64,000 bases of DNA from positions 196,202,501 through 196,266,500 of the forward strand of contig CM057458.1 of the NCBI GenBank assembly GCA_016271365.2, written 5' to 3'. Below are positions 11,598 through 22,210 of this stretch, piece after piece (position 1 is the stretch's first letter; the number at the start of each line of letters is the position of its first letter). A program made the translations under genes and the position numbers. Below the pieces are notes generated by a model. It had not been told where the DNA came from, did not search any database, and was given only the letters and a program-made list of their open reading frames with translations. Source of the stretch: Neoceratodus forsteri. Its lineage: Eukaryota; Chordata; Ceratodontiformes; Ceratodontidae.

Positions 11598-12120
11598 TTT
11601 TTTTTTTTATTCAGATGTTTATCCTCCTGCGGCCTGGTGGCACACCTCTGTTCTCCTGCCCCCCCCCCGGCACCCCTCAGGCCCTGTGTCCCCCACGGAT
11701 TACCCCTCATGGTGGGGCTGAAGGGCCGTCTTCCCCCTCCCGAGCACATATCCGGAGCGAGCCCAAGAGCTCCGTGAGGCCGCAGCGCCGGGGTACTGGA
11801 GAGGCTGCCATGGAGCTGGCAGCTGATTTTCCTCTCTTTCTGTGTCTCCCCTTGCGGCCATGAACGCGCATGCATCATGATGCCATGCTACCTGTCTCCC
11901 TAGCTCTGGTGCTACGTCTATCCTCCACCGGAGGGCAGCCAAGGAGTGGGACGACATACCCTCCCTTCCCCAGGAGAGGAGAGCCGTCGTCAGACACTCA
12001 ATCCTCTCCCTCCCTTGCCGACTCCCGGCAGCCCGTGCTCGTTCCCAAACATGGGTCCCTGGTGTGGTGCAAGATGTGGCGTCCAGCATCTCAACCCTCA
12101 GCGCCACTGGGCTGGCATAC
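11598..12120 (-). mobile_element. Long tRNA-derived SINE, copy S3 (reverse)
   Basis: The poly-T start at 11598 is the reverse-strand A tail. The head at 12060-12117 reads on the minus strand as CCCAGTGGCGCTGAGGGTTG followed by TGCTGGACGCCACA, as in S1. Short flanking repeats are CATCTA (11592-11597 and 12122-12127), so the duplication is weak. Confidence 0.75.
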
Positions 12121-14183
12121 GCATCTACTGTAAGTTTAATCCAATTAAGAGTCAGAAGCATTGTGAGCAAACATTTTACTATAAAACTCTAGTAACAACT
12201 TCCGCCAACTGATAAGAGAAACCCCCAGGTCTATCTAAAACTGGCTTGAAACATTATGATAGGGTATAGAATAAGGTTAAAGGAAATTTAACAACCCAAG
12301 TCCAGAGATAACCAAATCGACTGAGAAAATTTTTTTTAATGGGTTGTGAAATGCTTATCGTTTAGCATAAAGACTACCCCCCCCAATATCCCATTACCAG
12401 GTAAGTCCTAGAGTTCACAATGATATGGTATTGTCGCTCAAGGAACTTCTTCATCAGACGATAGGTCATCTTCCTTGGTCACTTTTTTGGCAAGAAGTAT
12501 TCATTTGCCACCATTTGAGCCCCTCAGCTGATTCAGAGAAAAGAAAAATTTTACTCCGGTGCACGCTCCTCAGGTGTGCCGCAGTGGGGTATCAGAAACG
12601 CATCCATTTCAGCCTTTAGACACACAATGCATAATCTCACTGGATAGCTAAGAATTGGTGCATCCAGAGGTAACCTTTCACAATAGTAGGCTCTCTACCT
12701 CTCTCCGTGTTGCCACCTCCTTGGTGATCTGGGTATCAGGGTGCTGCTGAAGCCATGTCTGAAAGCAAACACACACACCTTTTGTTACCGAATTGCTCTT
12801 TAGTCACATATGGTCTCACAAAATGGCTCCCTGCTGCTGTGTTTAAATTGTTGACCCCACCCTGTCATGGCGTCTGTAACTGTTCTCATGCATCACAGTC
12901 TGTTCAACTTACAGTACTAAAAAAACTGAGCTTCTGACCTTTCAGGCTACTGAAATTACTTTAAACGATTGTCTCTGATGGTACATCTTAGCACTTTTAT
13001 ACTGATTTAGAACTGGTGAGGAAAATTCTATTTACATATCTATAATTGCTCAAAGTCACTTGTGAGCCCCAAAGACTTTATTTGCTCAAGATTGCCTGTT
13101 TGCTGCATCCCTGCTATACAACTCACAGTTCTGCTGCTTAGAAATTTACTGTTGCTGAACTAACTTCTTATTGCTCACAGTCTATTGCTCAGAATTTACT
13201 GTTTGCTGCACCTGCTTTTACAACTCACAGTCCTCCTCTGCACATAAATCCCACTGTTTGCACACAGGTTTAGCTGGCTTTGCATTTACACACAGTTTGT
13301 TCGCGCAGTTTACTTGTTTACTCACTGTATTCAGTAGTTGGTTCCCTCCGATGGAAAATTTCGGCCTGCTACCGATTCAAAAAAGGTCTCTGAGGTGAAA
13401 TGGGCTGATGGTCCTGCCGATTGTGGCTATGATCTCCTCGATCACTCTCCAGTTGGTTGTAATACAGGTTGAGCCCAAAGTTGCACTTTACAAGTCTGTT
13501 TGCTAAAGTTTAGAACGTTCACAAGCTCCTTGATGGTTGATCCTGGTCCAAACAGCTCTCTCTCTCTCTCTCTCTCTCTGTCCTCTACGAACACTCTGCA
13601 GCACACAGACGCTGGCCATGGGGTGGGACTGGATGTAGTCACACCAATCACTCAACGCCACGCAAATGAGCCTCTCTCTCTCCTCGCTTGCTTATCCTTC
13701 ACAGCGGTCGTTGAGCAGGAGCAAATTTAAACTGCAGACTGTAACTTTTTTCTCAGCTGCAGCTTTCAGCGGCGGGAGTGCTGTTTTGATCATTTTTACC
13801 ATAGTTTCTGGACATTTTCTCTAGCGACTCCCCCAATTTGCACACTAAGCACATGAAACTTTCAGGGCACATATGAGTCTGTTCTTTAAAGTCCACAATA
13901 CTTTTGGCACTTGAAAATTGCAATTTAAAAGTTCTTTAAGCACGTTTATACAGAGACTAGGACACACATTTCAGTGCTTTACTGTCCATTACTGGTTGAA
14001 AACACACAAGCAGCACTCTGTTCCTTTACTGTACTAGAAGCACACGAACAGCACATTTGGGTGACATTTTCCTGGGCACAGATGTCCAAAGCTTCCTTTC
14101 CATTTGGGCTACACCACTACCAGACAGAAAGATGCTAAACATACCCTCAGCAAAAATTCTGGTTCTCTCCCCAAATTAAACAT
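12121..14183 (-). other. Probable internal leader of a minus-strand LTR element; no ORF
   Basis: This lies immediately downstream (minus strand) of the primer-binding site at 14184-14201. No gag, pol or env similarity was seen in any frame. It holds a (TC)n run at 13554-13579. An imperfect direct repeat of about 45 bases (CTGTTTGCTGCA...CAACTCACAGT) occurs at about 13096 and 13199. It may be leader, or unrelated DNA joined by truncation. Confidence 0.35.
13554..13579. repeat. (TC)n microsatellite
   Basis: Uninterrupted TC dinucleotide run of about 13 units. Confidence 0.9.
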
Positions 14184-14201
14184 TCACCAGACGAGCCCCC
14201 A
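14184..14201 (-). promoter_or_regulatory. Primer-binding site resembling tRNA-Pro
   Basis: On the minus strand this reads TGGGGGCTCGTCTGGTGA. The first 12 bases equal the tRNA-Pro primer-binding site of many vertebrate retroviruses and the next positions match partly. It sits 5 bases beyond a sequence ending in TTACA, the expected LTR end. Function would be priming of minus-strand DNA synthesis. Confidence 0.6.
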
Positions 14202-14206
14202 TTTTT

Positions 14207-16003
14207 TGTAACCACCCCATGCTACTTTACTCAGTTAGCACCCCTGGCTCCTATATTGGGCACACACTCAAACATTTAGAAATGGTACCACCCCTAGCTT
14301 TGGGAATGTACACCAGGCTTATTCTTCTAGAGATCAAGAGGTGGGGATGTACAAAAACAATAACCTATTTGGTATTTACAAAACCAACTCCTGGGGAGAG
14401 AATGTTTGCCAAGCATATGCTAGACCTATCTTCTGGAGGGATACCCAGTAACTCCACTCAGGAAGCAATAACATAACTGTCAAGACCATAGCTAGGGTTC
14501 TAGAGAGTGAATTTATTCAAAAGATGTTCTTCAAAGCAAGGGTGGCCCCCCAAGGTTTACACATCTTGGTACTAGGGACTTGCAGAACAATAAACTTGGA
14601 CTGTTTCTGACAGAAATTCTTTGTGTTCCCACCACAGTAGAAAACAGGACACTTGAACTTATATTCCCACATGTTGTAGGACATAGAACATTGCTTCCAG
14701 TGGCACTGGCCACAACTGAAAACACACTTGCTAACACTAGTACACCATTCTTAAGAACCAGAGAAGAAACCGTGACCCATTCCAGGCGGTAAAATATTCT
14801 CTTCAGGCATTTGGCCCTTTGTCTAAAGTAATCAGGCGCCCTTACTGAACCTGTTAGTTCTGAACTGGTTACTCCAGATGGTGTTCTGCCCACCATTTGC
14901 TCCCAAATCCATACTCAGCCATTCTTTCAGAGTTGCGTCTTAAACATTTGGAAACCTTTAGACTTGCTTTTGAATGAACTGCCATTATGAATTCAAACTC
15001 ACCACCTCAGTAGTGTGAAGATAAAACGTCCCAAACAGTGTGGTATAGTCATACCTCTGGACATCACACACCTCGGCCAACTTGACTTCTAAGACAGTCT
15101 TGCAGGTCTGTACTTACAGAAACAGGAATTGTGCCTTCTCTCTTGGCATGGAATACAACAGAACAGGTACTTGCTTTCTGTAGCAAAAGTCAGAATCCAC
15201 TCACTATTAGACATTTTAGGCAGCTTCAAAACATTCTGGATCAAACAGGATTGCCCCATTGATCTATCCACTAGCAGTCCTTTTCATCCCCTCCAGGGAT
15301 GAACGTCAGGAAATCCTGCTGTAGAAAAGGTCTCCACCACTTCTCTTGGCAAGCTGGAGAATACCAGAACTAGGGTGAGAATGCTGTGCCCTCAACTCTG
15401 AGCCCACAGCTGAGCAGTTCTCACTCCTCCAACTTCAGACTGCAACTCTACACTGACTCACACATTGACTCCCATCGCAACATTCTAACTCCCTTCTCAA
15501 CAGCTGGCACAAGGGTTATGCTGCTGCGAGAGTTCCAAATGAGTTTGTCACTTCCATCTCAGCTGAAGCCAAGTAAACAGAAGAGTGAGCAGGTAAAAAA
15601 CAATTTAGCTAGTTAATCACCAGCTGCCTCTCTCTGCCTAACACTGATAATCGGGATTCTGGTAACCCCAGGAGACTGGGTGATTGCATCAATTTATTCA
15701 TTTTAGCCTGTAGAGGTCTGCAGGGTTTCCTCTCCTGTTCCCTCCTTGTGGCCAGGTTCACAGCCCAATGCTGCCCTTGTGGTAGATGCTCCCGGAGCTG
15801 TCCGTGTTTTAGCTCCTTCATTCGAGTGTTTATCCTTACGAGGATTACACATCATGTACAGCAGTAGTTTAGCTTCAAAGTTATATTTATATCGTCCTGC
15901 TGGTAGAGGGATAACTGCCCAAAGAAACGAATAATTAATCTGAAATTAGCAGAGTCTTATCGTTCAGTGACCATATTGCTTGGGCTCCACAGTGCCCCCC
16001 ACA
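14207..16003 (-). mobile_element. Candidate long LTR (minus strand) of an endogenous retroelement
   Basis: On the minus strand the block begins TGTGGGGGGCACTGTGG (16003 leftwards) and ends GGTTACA (14207), giving the TG...CA ends of an LTR, followed after 5 A bases by a tRNA-Pro-like primer-binding site. A TATAAATA at 15884-15891 and an AATAAA at 14512-14517 (both minus strand) are possible promoter and polyadenylation signals. At 1.8 kb it is long for an LTR and may contain other insertions. No second LTR or coding region is in the window. Confidence 0.45.
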
Positions 16004-16632
16004 AACAACCACTTTCACTTTCATTCTGGTTGCTTGGGTCAATGTAACTCGTCTGATTTTGTCACTGTATTTTCTTTCTCTGATTCCTTCTCTTTTGTTT
16101 TAAGAAACAGTTCTGTGTCAGTGTGGATCAGGGTCATTGATCCTAAAGCCTTTTCCCACCTTCATCTTCATTTTTTTTTTGTCCCAAACCAGTAAACACT
16201 CTGTTTTTGTTTTTTTGGGGCAGCCCCCTGAAAACATTGCACAGTACTGACACTATGCCCGACTATGCCATGCAGTAAGACATCCCCAAATCAGCCCCCA
16301 CTAAGTCCGCGATTCCACTCGGATCGCAATGCGTCTGCAACTCCCTAACTCTCTCTCTCATTTTTGGTGACCTGTCTCCAGTTTCTGGGGCACTAACATA
16401 CTCCTCAGCCCGCCCGAACCCCCACCTTCCCTTCGTCATGCCAGGACTGACAGATCCTTCCAAACACCATCCGTTGACTCACCTGTCAGTCTTGTGGGTG
16501 CTTTAGTGCTGCTGATCCTATGGCTGGGTGAGTGGTTCGGGAGGAGGTCCCCATGTCACGGGCGTGCTCCTTGACATCGATGCTCCCTTTCGGCTCCCTC
16601 CTTCTCCTCCTTTGTGGCAATGGTACATTCTG

Positions 16633-16670
<38 letters not shown>

Positions 16671-16993
16671 GCGATCATGTGACCAGCGCTTCGCCCCCAG
16701 TCAAAAACAAAAGGACATCTGTTGGTGGGAACAGCATATAGCAGCAAAAAAAAAACAAAAAAAAACAAAGCAAAAGGCAAAACTAATTTGGTTGTTCGTG
16801 GGCAACCTTGTGCTGTGAAAGTGCTTGTCTGGCAGCGGAAAATTGTAGCCCGGGACCTTGGCTATGGGATTTGCCGATCCCTGATCAGCAGGGAGGAGGC
16901 TGGCAGCTATAGAACAAGCAGCAAATACCAGCACCACTAGTCTGTGTACAAAAGGCTTTATTTGTGCAAATATCAACCACCGCAGCTTGACCA
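16004..16993. other. No gene seen; low-complexity stretches
   Basis: Unassigned sequence with a (CA)n tract at 16634-16668 and several A or T runs near 16170, 16210 and 16745. No domain recognised on either strand. Confidence 0.6.
16634..16668. repeat. (CA)n microsatellite
   Basis: About 17 uninterrupted AC units. Confidence 0.95.
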
Positions 16994-17552
16994 TTTTTTT
17001 TAAATTACTGTTTATACCCCCCTTCCCCCAAAGGCACCACATCCTCGGAAGCGTCAGTGAGGCCTGTCCCCCACCTCTGCCACCTTTCCTGACTTCTTGG
17101 TTGACCCCATGGAGCCTCGGATCACCCCCCAGGCAGGACGAGTTAGCGGAATACACCACATATTCTGCTGCCGGACCGTGAAGTCAGGGGCAGGTGGGGG
17201 GCAATGAGAGGACTACCTGCTCCATCTCCTCTGAGCCTGCAGGGCATTTTCCCTGTTTGTGGGGGAGTGGCATGCATCCAGACGCCAAGGCATCACTGCC
17301 AATGTCACCACTCCCCCTCCCTCAACGTCCGTTCAACACTTGCTGTGCCCCTGGTTTCCGCCAGAGGCTAGGCAAACGCCAAACCATGACCCCCCACACC
17401 CACCTGAGAGAGGAGAGCTGTCCTCCACACGCTTCATCGTCTCTTTCCCCTGCTGACCCCCAACGATACGGGCTGGTTTTGAACCTGGTTTGCCAGCGTA
17501 GCGTGAGGTTTGGCGTCCAGTGCCTCAACCCTCAGCTACATTGAGCCGGGCA
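16994..17552 (-). mobile_element. Long tRNA-derived SINE, copy S4 (reverse)
   Basis: T run at 16994 (reverse A tail). On the minus strand the head near 17540-17460 gives an A-box-like GTAGCTGAGGGTTGAGG and a good B box GGTTCAAAACC. Flanking repeats are GCTTGACCA (16985-16993) and ACTCGACCA (17553-17561). Confidence 0.82.
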
Positions 17553-17631
17553 ACTCGACCAGTTTTGTAGAGAACTACATTGTTAGGAGGATGCTGCATG
17601 TCCATAGCAGATCGATTAAAAGAGCTGGTGT

Positions 17632-18232
17632 AGCTAGGCCGTCAGCACAGTGGTTGGATTTCCACTTGCGACACTGGTGACCTGGGTTCGGGACCAAGCC
17701 CAGGTTGCTGGAGGGCTGGCCGGAAGGGGGGGGGAGAAGGATGAAGCATCCCAGGGACAGCTCTCCTTCTCTGGGGGGGAACATTCCGGTGCCTACTGGC
17801 TCCTAGTGGAGGCTGGGAGCATCGCGGGATGTCAAGACCAGCTTGCAATGGGGGGAACAGATGTTGGCATATGCCATAATGTCACTATGTCGCCTACAAA
17901 GAAAGAAGAAGAAGATGTATGGGAGCTGCTGACGATCACGCTTCCAGGTCCTCTGTACCCCTTCAAGGAGCCATTCCCTGCAGGTCTCAGCAGCATCCCA
18001 TGGCCTAAATGTAGGTGCTAGTGCTGCCCCTCTGCTGGTGCATTCTCCTCTGGGGGTCCCATCGGCAAAGGAAATGCCAGAATACTACAGGAGGGCTGCA
18101 ATATGGGCTTCATGGGGAGTCAGGACTCAAGAGGGGTGGGAGGGTATAGCAGACGGGACCATAGGAGAGTCTCAAGGAGAGGTGGGCATCCAAGCGGGAG
18201 TGAGGGGAATAACAACACACACACAAAAAAAA
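17632..18232 (+). mobile_element. Long tRNA-derived SINE, copy S5
   Basis: The body of about 600 bases is flanked by AAGAGCTGGTGT (about 17619-17631) and AAGAGCTAGTGT (about 18233-18244). B box GGTTCGGGACC near 17693 follows the A-box-like GCACAGTGGTTGG. It ends in an A run. Only about 70 bases separate it from the oppositely oriented S4. Confidence 0.85.
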
Positions 18233-18567
18233 AAAGAGCTAGTGTTAAAATGACTGTGAAACAAAATGTAAATATAAAAATATCCATGTAAATATCAAAT
18301 CACTGCAATTAATATTTCATTATACAATGGCAAGGAAAATGTAAGAAGCTGATTGGCTGCTGACCCTTTGAGACTGATGGTATTACACAGTAACATCACT
18401 GTAACACTTTGGGTCTAGTCTCTGCACTGTGAACCTCCTGACTGACTGCACTGGATTTGGATTGTTTGCATCTTATCTTAAGAAACAAAAATACTTTCCC
18501 ACACTAACAAAAACATTATTCAAAATTATTTTCTTTTCTGTATATAACAAGAAGCCATTGTATAATT

Positions 18568-18711
18568 GCAATAAGGCACTCCAAGGTGTGTGTTATTGTG
18601 TAATAACGTCACTCCTGGGGTGGTGGAAGCACTCGGCTTCACCTCGTGCTTCAACCCACCCAAGGAGTGGCGTTATTAGACAGTAACACACACCTTACTG
18701 TGCCTTATTGC
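18568..18711. mobile_element. Fold-back element (near-palindromic MITE)
   Basis: Two inverted arms of about 65-68 bases with roughly 85% identity meet in a small central loop (CTCGGCTTCACCTCG). The outer ends are GCAATAAGGCAC and GTGCCTTATTGC. There is no coding capacity. Superfamily unknown; no clear target duplication was found. Confidence 0.7.
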
Positions 18712-19259
18712 TTAAACAACCACTTTAGAGGAAACTGGTAAGCGTAACGGCAGGCTAGACTATACAGTCACCCAATTAGGAATATATAGTACTTGTGTAA
18801 TATTACTGTATAACTATTAATGATTGTTGTAAAAGAAATGTCACTATAATCACGCTTTCCCTTTAAGTGCAATAGTAGTTTTACAGCGGTCATTCCTTTC
18901 ATTTTTCAGCCGACCACCACGTGGTACTGTTACTAGGGAACGGCGTTCGCTTAAGTCAGCGTCCACAACACAGAATGCAAAAGTGTTATCATCTGTTTTG
19001 CTAAAAATAGGGAGACTCTGAAACATTCTTGGTTATTTCTGGTGCATTTTTTTTATTTTCCATGCCACACACAGTGAAGGATTATTCGACAGTCGACAGG
19101 TTTTCTTTTTCTCGTCGGCGATGTCGAGACATCAACTTTCTGGCTCTCATGCTCTCCTTGTCTTCGCTTCAACTTGGTGAGTCAAACTCCCTTTGCTCTA
19201 AAAAATAAAGGAGGGAGAATCAGTTTGTGACAGACAACAAGGATAGCAGAATACAATAA
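18712..19259. other. No gene seen; flank of the transposase remnant
   Basis: Possibly the 3' part of the minus-strand DNA transposon whose coding region starts at about 19260, but no inverted terminal repeat could be matched with the other side. Confidence 0.4.
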
Positions 19260-20788
19260 TGTTGTACTGTAAGTAGAATTACCATCTAAACAGGGTTTGT
19301 GTGATTCCAGTATCCCTGCCTGGCAAAAACCCTGTACACAGTCGTCCTTGTGGGTAGAAAGCTTTGCTGTGCTTGTCACAAGTCATTGTGCATGGCGTGC
19401 TTTAAGAAAAGCCGATTTCAGATCCACTTTAACAGAGCTGCTGTCCCCCACCTTTAGCTGCTTGGAAATCTGCTCAGCATACAACTCCGTAAATTCCATC
19501 TTAAGTAGATCCTTAAAGATTTTGTTAATGGAAATGTCCAGCAGCTGCAGCATGTCTGTGCAGGATGCTGGTACAAAGATAGGGATAATCTGATGCTTCT
19601 CAAATTTCTCAATAATTTCAGGTGTCATATGTCCTCTGAATAAATCCAGCATAAGAATAGCTTGCTTCTCGTCTGGCAGATCCATTTGGGCTTTAGTGTT
19701 GTTAATGTATGGAACGAGTACAGTGTTGGTGTACTCGACGGTGGTCAGTGAGTTAGCCCAGTGGTTCTCACTATGGGAGATCAGCCAGTCAGCGGGGAAT
19801 TTAAACTTGGGATGGCACTGAGATGTTTTACCTTGGTAGATGACTTGTGGGGGGAGGTAATGCCCTGATAAGGAACAGCATAACACCATGGTTACCTGCC
19901 TTTTTTCATCAAGACCAGCCACCTCAATTTGTTTTTCTCCTATGCTGTCCATTGTCCACTGTGAACATGGAAATAAATTTACTCCGGTTTCATCCAGGTT
20001 AAGGACCAACTCCTGAGGCACCAGCTCCTGCTTAGTGGCTGTAGCAGTACGGTACAAAACCTGTGCTTTCAGCTCAGGAAAATCAGCAAGAGTCTTTCTT
20101 GCAGCTTTAGTACCCTTTCTTTTACTGAATCCCATACGATTCAGGAATAGCCATGACCACTGATGAGAGAAGGAGAGGGTTCCACCGTTTTCAGCCAACA
20201 TTTGAGGGTGGGTTGTTTTAACTATACCTGTGGCTATAGCTGCTAGAACAGGGCCATTGACAACTGCACCCTTAGCTCGTAAAGCATTAATGACAGCACG
20301 CAATTCTGTCTCAATATCTTTCATAAGGAGAGGTGGCCTGCCCCTTGGTTTAATAGGAAGACTTTTTTCTAACGCTTGAAGGTCTGGATTAAGTTTTAAC
20401 TTGTCCATGTAATCTCTCTTGAAAGTGCAGACTGTACTTTCATTTATTTTGGAGTGGTACTTGGACTCATAAAATTGAGCAGCTTTCATTACGCCATGTT
20501 GAACGGCATACTGTCCGATCTCAAAGCTGACTTCAGGTGAATAGACCGCCCGAAAAAGCTTCCTTTTTTACTAGGAGAAGTTGCAGAAGCAATCTCCTGT
20601 GCAACATTTTCTGCCATCAACCTAGATACATCTGCAATGGCACTTAGTAGCTCGGTGTCAATGTTGGTCACTTGAAGTACAGCAAAGTCCTGTTTAGCCG
20701 GTTTATGTGGGGTTTTCAACCATTTCACGAGTGACATCTTAGCAGATACAGCAAGTAATGCTGTTAGAAGATAGGAAAGGTACTGCAT
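19260..20788 (-). pseudogene. Tigger/pogo-like DDE transposase (one frameshift, one nonsense)
   Basis: A transposase that would cut and paste a Tc1/mariner-superfamily element. The main frame 20489-19383 encodes 368 residues. It has an N-terminal helix-turn-helix/CENP-B-like DNA-binding part (KPRGRPPLLMKDIE, residues 48-61). The catalytic triad is Asp166 (LNLDETGV), Asp282 (LMLDLFRGHM) and Asp318 (LLDISINKIF), a spacing of 35 residues between the last two, as in Tigger/pogo relatives. Upstream, 20788-20540 holds the original N-terminus (LLSAIADVSRLMAENVAQEI) in another frame; SPEVSFEIGQYAVQHGV near 20535-20485 joins the main frame. The frame stops at TGA 19385-19383, where Trp is likely ancestral. 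It then continues in frame as LVTSTAKLSTHKDDCVQGF. Two simple lesions only, so this is a fairly recent copy. Terminal repeats were not found. Confidence 0.85.
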
Positions 20789-20958
20789 CTGCAGATGGCA
20801 CTAAATGACACTGTTTAGTGGCAGCCAGTAGCAATGCACGATATTACATTTGCGCACTCCCAGATTCAAACGCAGGTGTGCGATATAAACTTAACGCGAT
20901 GATTAATAATTCTACAGTAGTGCAAAAACTATCTTGCATGAAGTTCAAAATCCAGGAA

Positions 20959-21457
20959 GCAGATGGCCCAGTAGTGCAGAGGATTGAGGCGCTGGATGCC
21001 ACACCTTGCGCCATGCTGGCGACCCTGGTTCAGGAATGATTCTTGGTCGGGGGGGAGGATGTGTGTAGGCTGCCGACTGGCAGCTCTCCACCTCGGAAGC
21101 GAGTTCCACATCTCCTCGGAGCATGGACGCCCCTTGGTGAAGGCTGGAGTGGAGACATCGCTCCAAGGAGTGCCGGCGCTAGGCCAAGTGAGGGAGGAAG
21201 AAGAGACTGGGGCTGCAGTGCACATGTGCGTCTCCATGTGCATGCATCACCACTTCCGGGATCTCAGGATTAGGGCATCTAGTTGAGAAAATGGAGGATA
21301 ACACGGGGGCCACCCAAGGAGGAAGCCTCTGGGCTGGGCTCTGGGGATTCAGTGGGGCGCGCAACGGAGCTGCAAGCCCCCGAAATACCCTGCGCTCCGG
21401 TAGGTTGGCTGGATGACCGAGGCCTGCTGTAGGAGGATAAACAATTCTAAAAAAAAA
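20959..21457 (+). mobile_element. Long tRNA-derived SINE, copy S6
   Basis: About 500 bases between perfect 12-base repeats AAAATCCAGGAA (20947-20958 and 21458-21469). The A-box region is AGTGCAGAGGATTGAGG and the B-box-like site is GGTTCAGGAAT (near 21028). It has a poly-A tail before the repeat. Confidence 0.87.
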
Positions 21458-21609
21458 AAAATCCAGGAATCCTCCATGCCCTATAAAAAGAATAAAAATA
21501 GTTAAACTTTGCAATTTAATAATTTATATTGCATGTTTTTAATGATAATTTCCTAAATGCTGACCAATCCTAAATATACTTTTAAAGTTATTTTTATTTA
21601 ATTTTTTTA

Positions 21610-22210
21610 CTGAAGGTAAAATGTTTATTTGTTCATTAAGACCCAGTGCTGTCAAGGCACCCATGGTGTAGATCCAGAAGGCCTCTCTCTGCAACAATTT
21701 ATCAATGAGGTCACCACCCCGAAGTCCTAATCTGATGAGTTTAATCCCACAGATCTTAAAAACATGACTGGAACTATTACCCCTGAAAAAAACAACAGCA
21801 ACAATGCATTGCTAATGCATTGGTTGTGTCTTCCATCAATATATTCCTCAGGTGCTCACCCATTTGTAGTTTAAATGGCCTAGTGGTTTCCCAATGTAAA
21901 AAGATCCATATTTGCAAGTGGCAAAATAGGCCAAGTTCTCAGTAACACAGCTAAAAAAGGAGTGTGAACTGTGAGTTTGACACATTAACTGAAGTAAAGG
22001 TGTTACCCTTAAGTATGGAACTGCAGAATTTACAGCTGGCACAGGGGTATGTACCATGGGGTCTAGATGGTAACCAACTCTCTCTGTTAGATGTATTTGT
22101 TGGTGCTCTTTGTAAACTATGCACAAGATGATCCTCAGATTGGTTCCTCTCTTATACACCATGCATGGTAGTACAGTAGTAACCTCCTTTAACAGGGGAT
22201 CTGATCTCAA
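21610..22210 (-). pseudogene. Penelope-like element fragment with GIY-YIG endonuclease
   Basis: On the minus strand the frame 22210-21848 contains YFATCKYGSFYIGKPLGHL, the GIY-YIG-type core (G-x-FYIG). Further downstream, about 21800-21625, GLRGGDLIDKLLQREAFWIY and then ALGLNEQIN form the C-terminal signature of Penelope-like retroelement endonucleases. The domain would nick target DNA for element insertion. The intervening part is frameshifted (near 21830-21800). No reverse transcriptase part is visible in the window, so this is a 5'-truncated or interrupted copy. The DIRS-type sequence starts at its right border. Confidence 0.8.

Noticed and set aside
11525..11863. Plus-strand frame of 112 codons with Pro-rich sequence
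   Set aside because: Runs from unique DNA into the reverse SINE S3; not shared with other copies.
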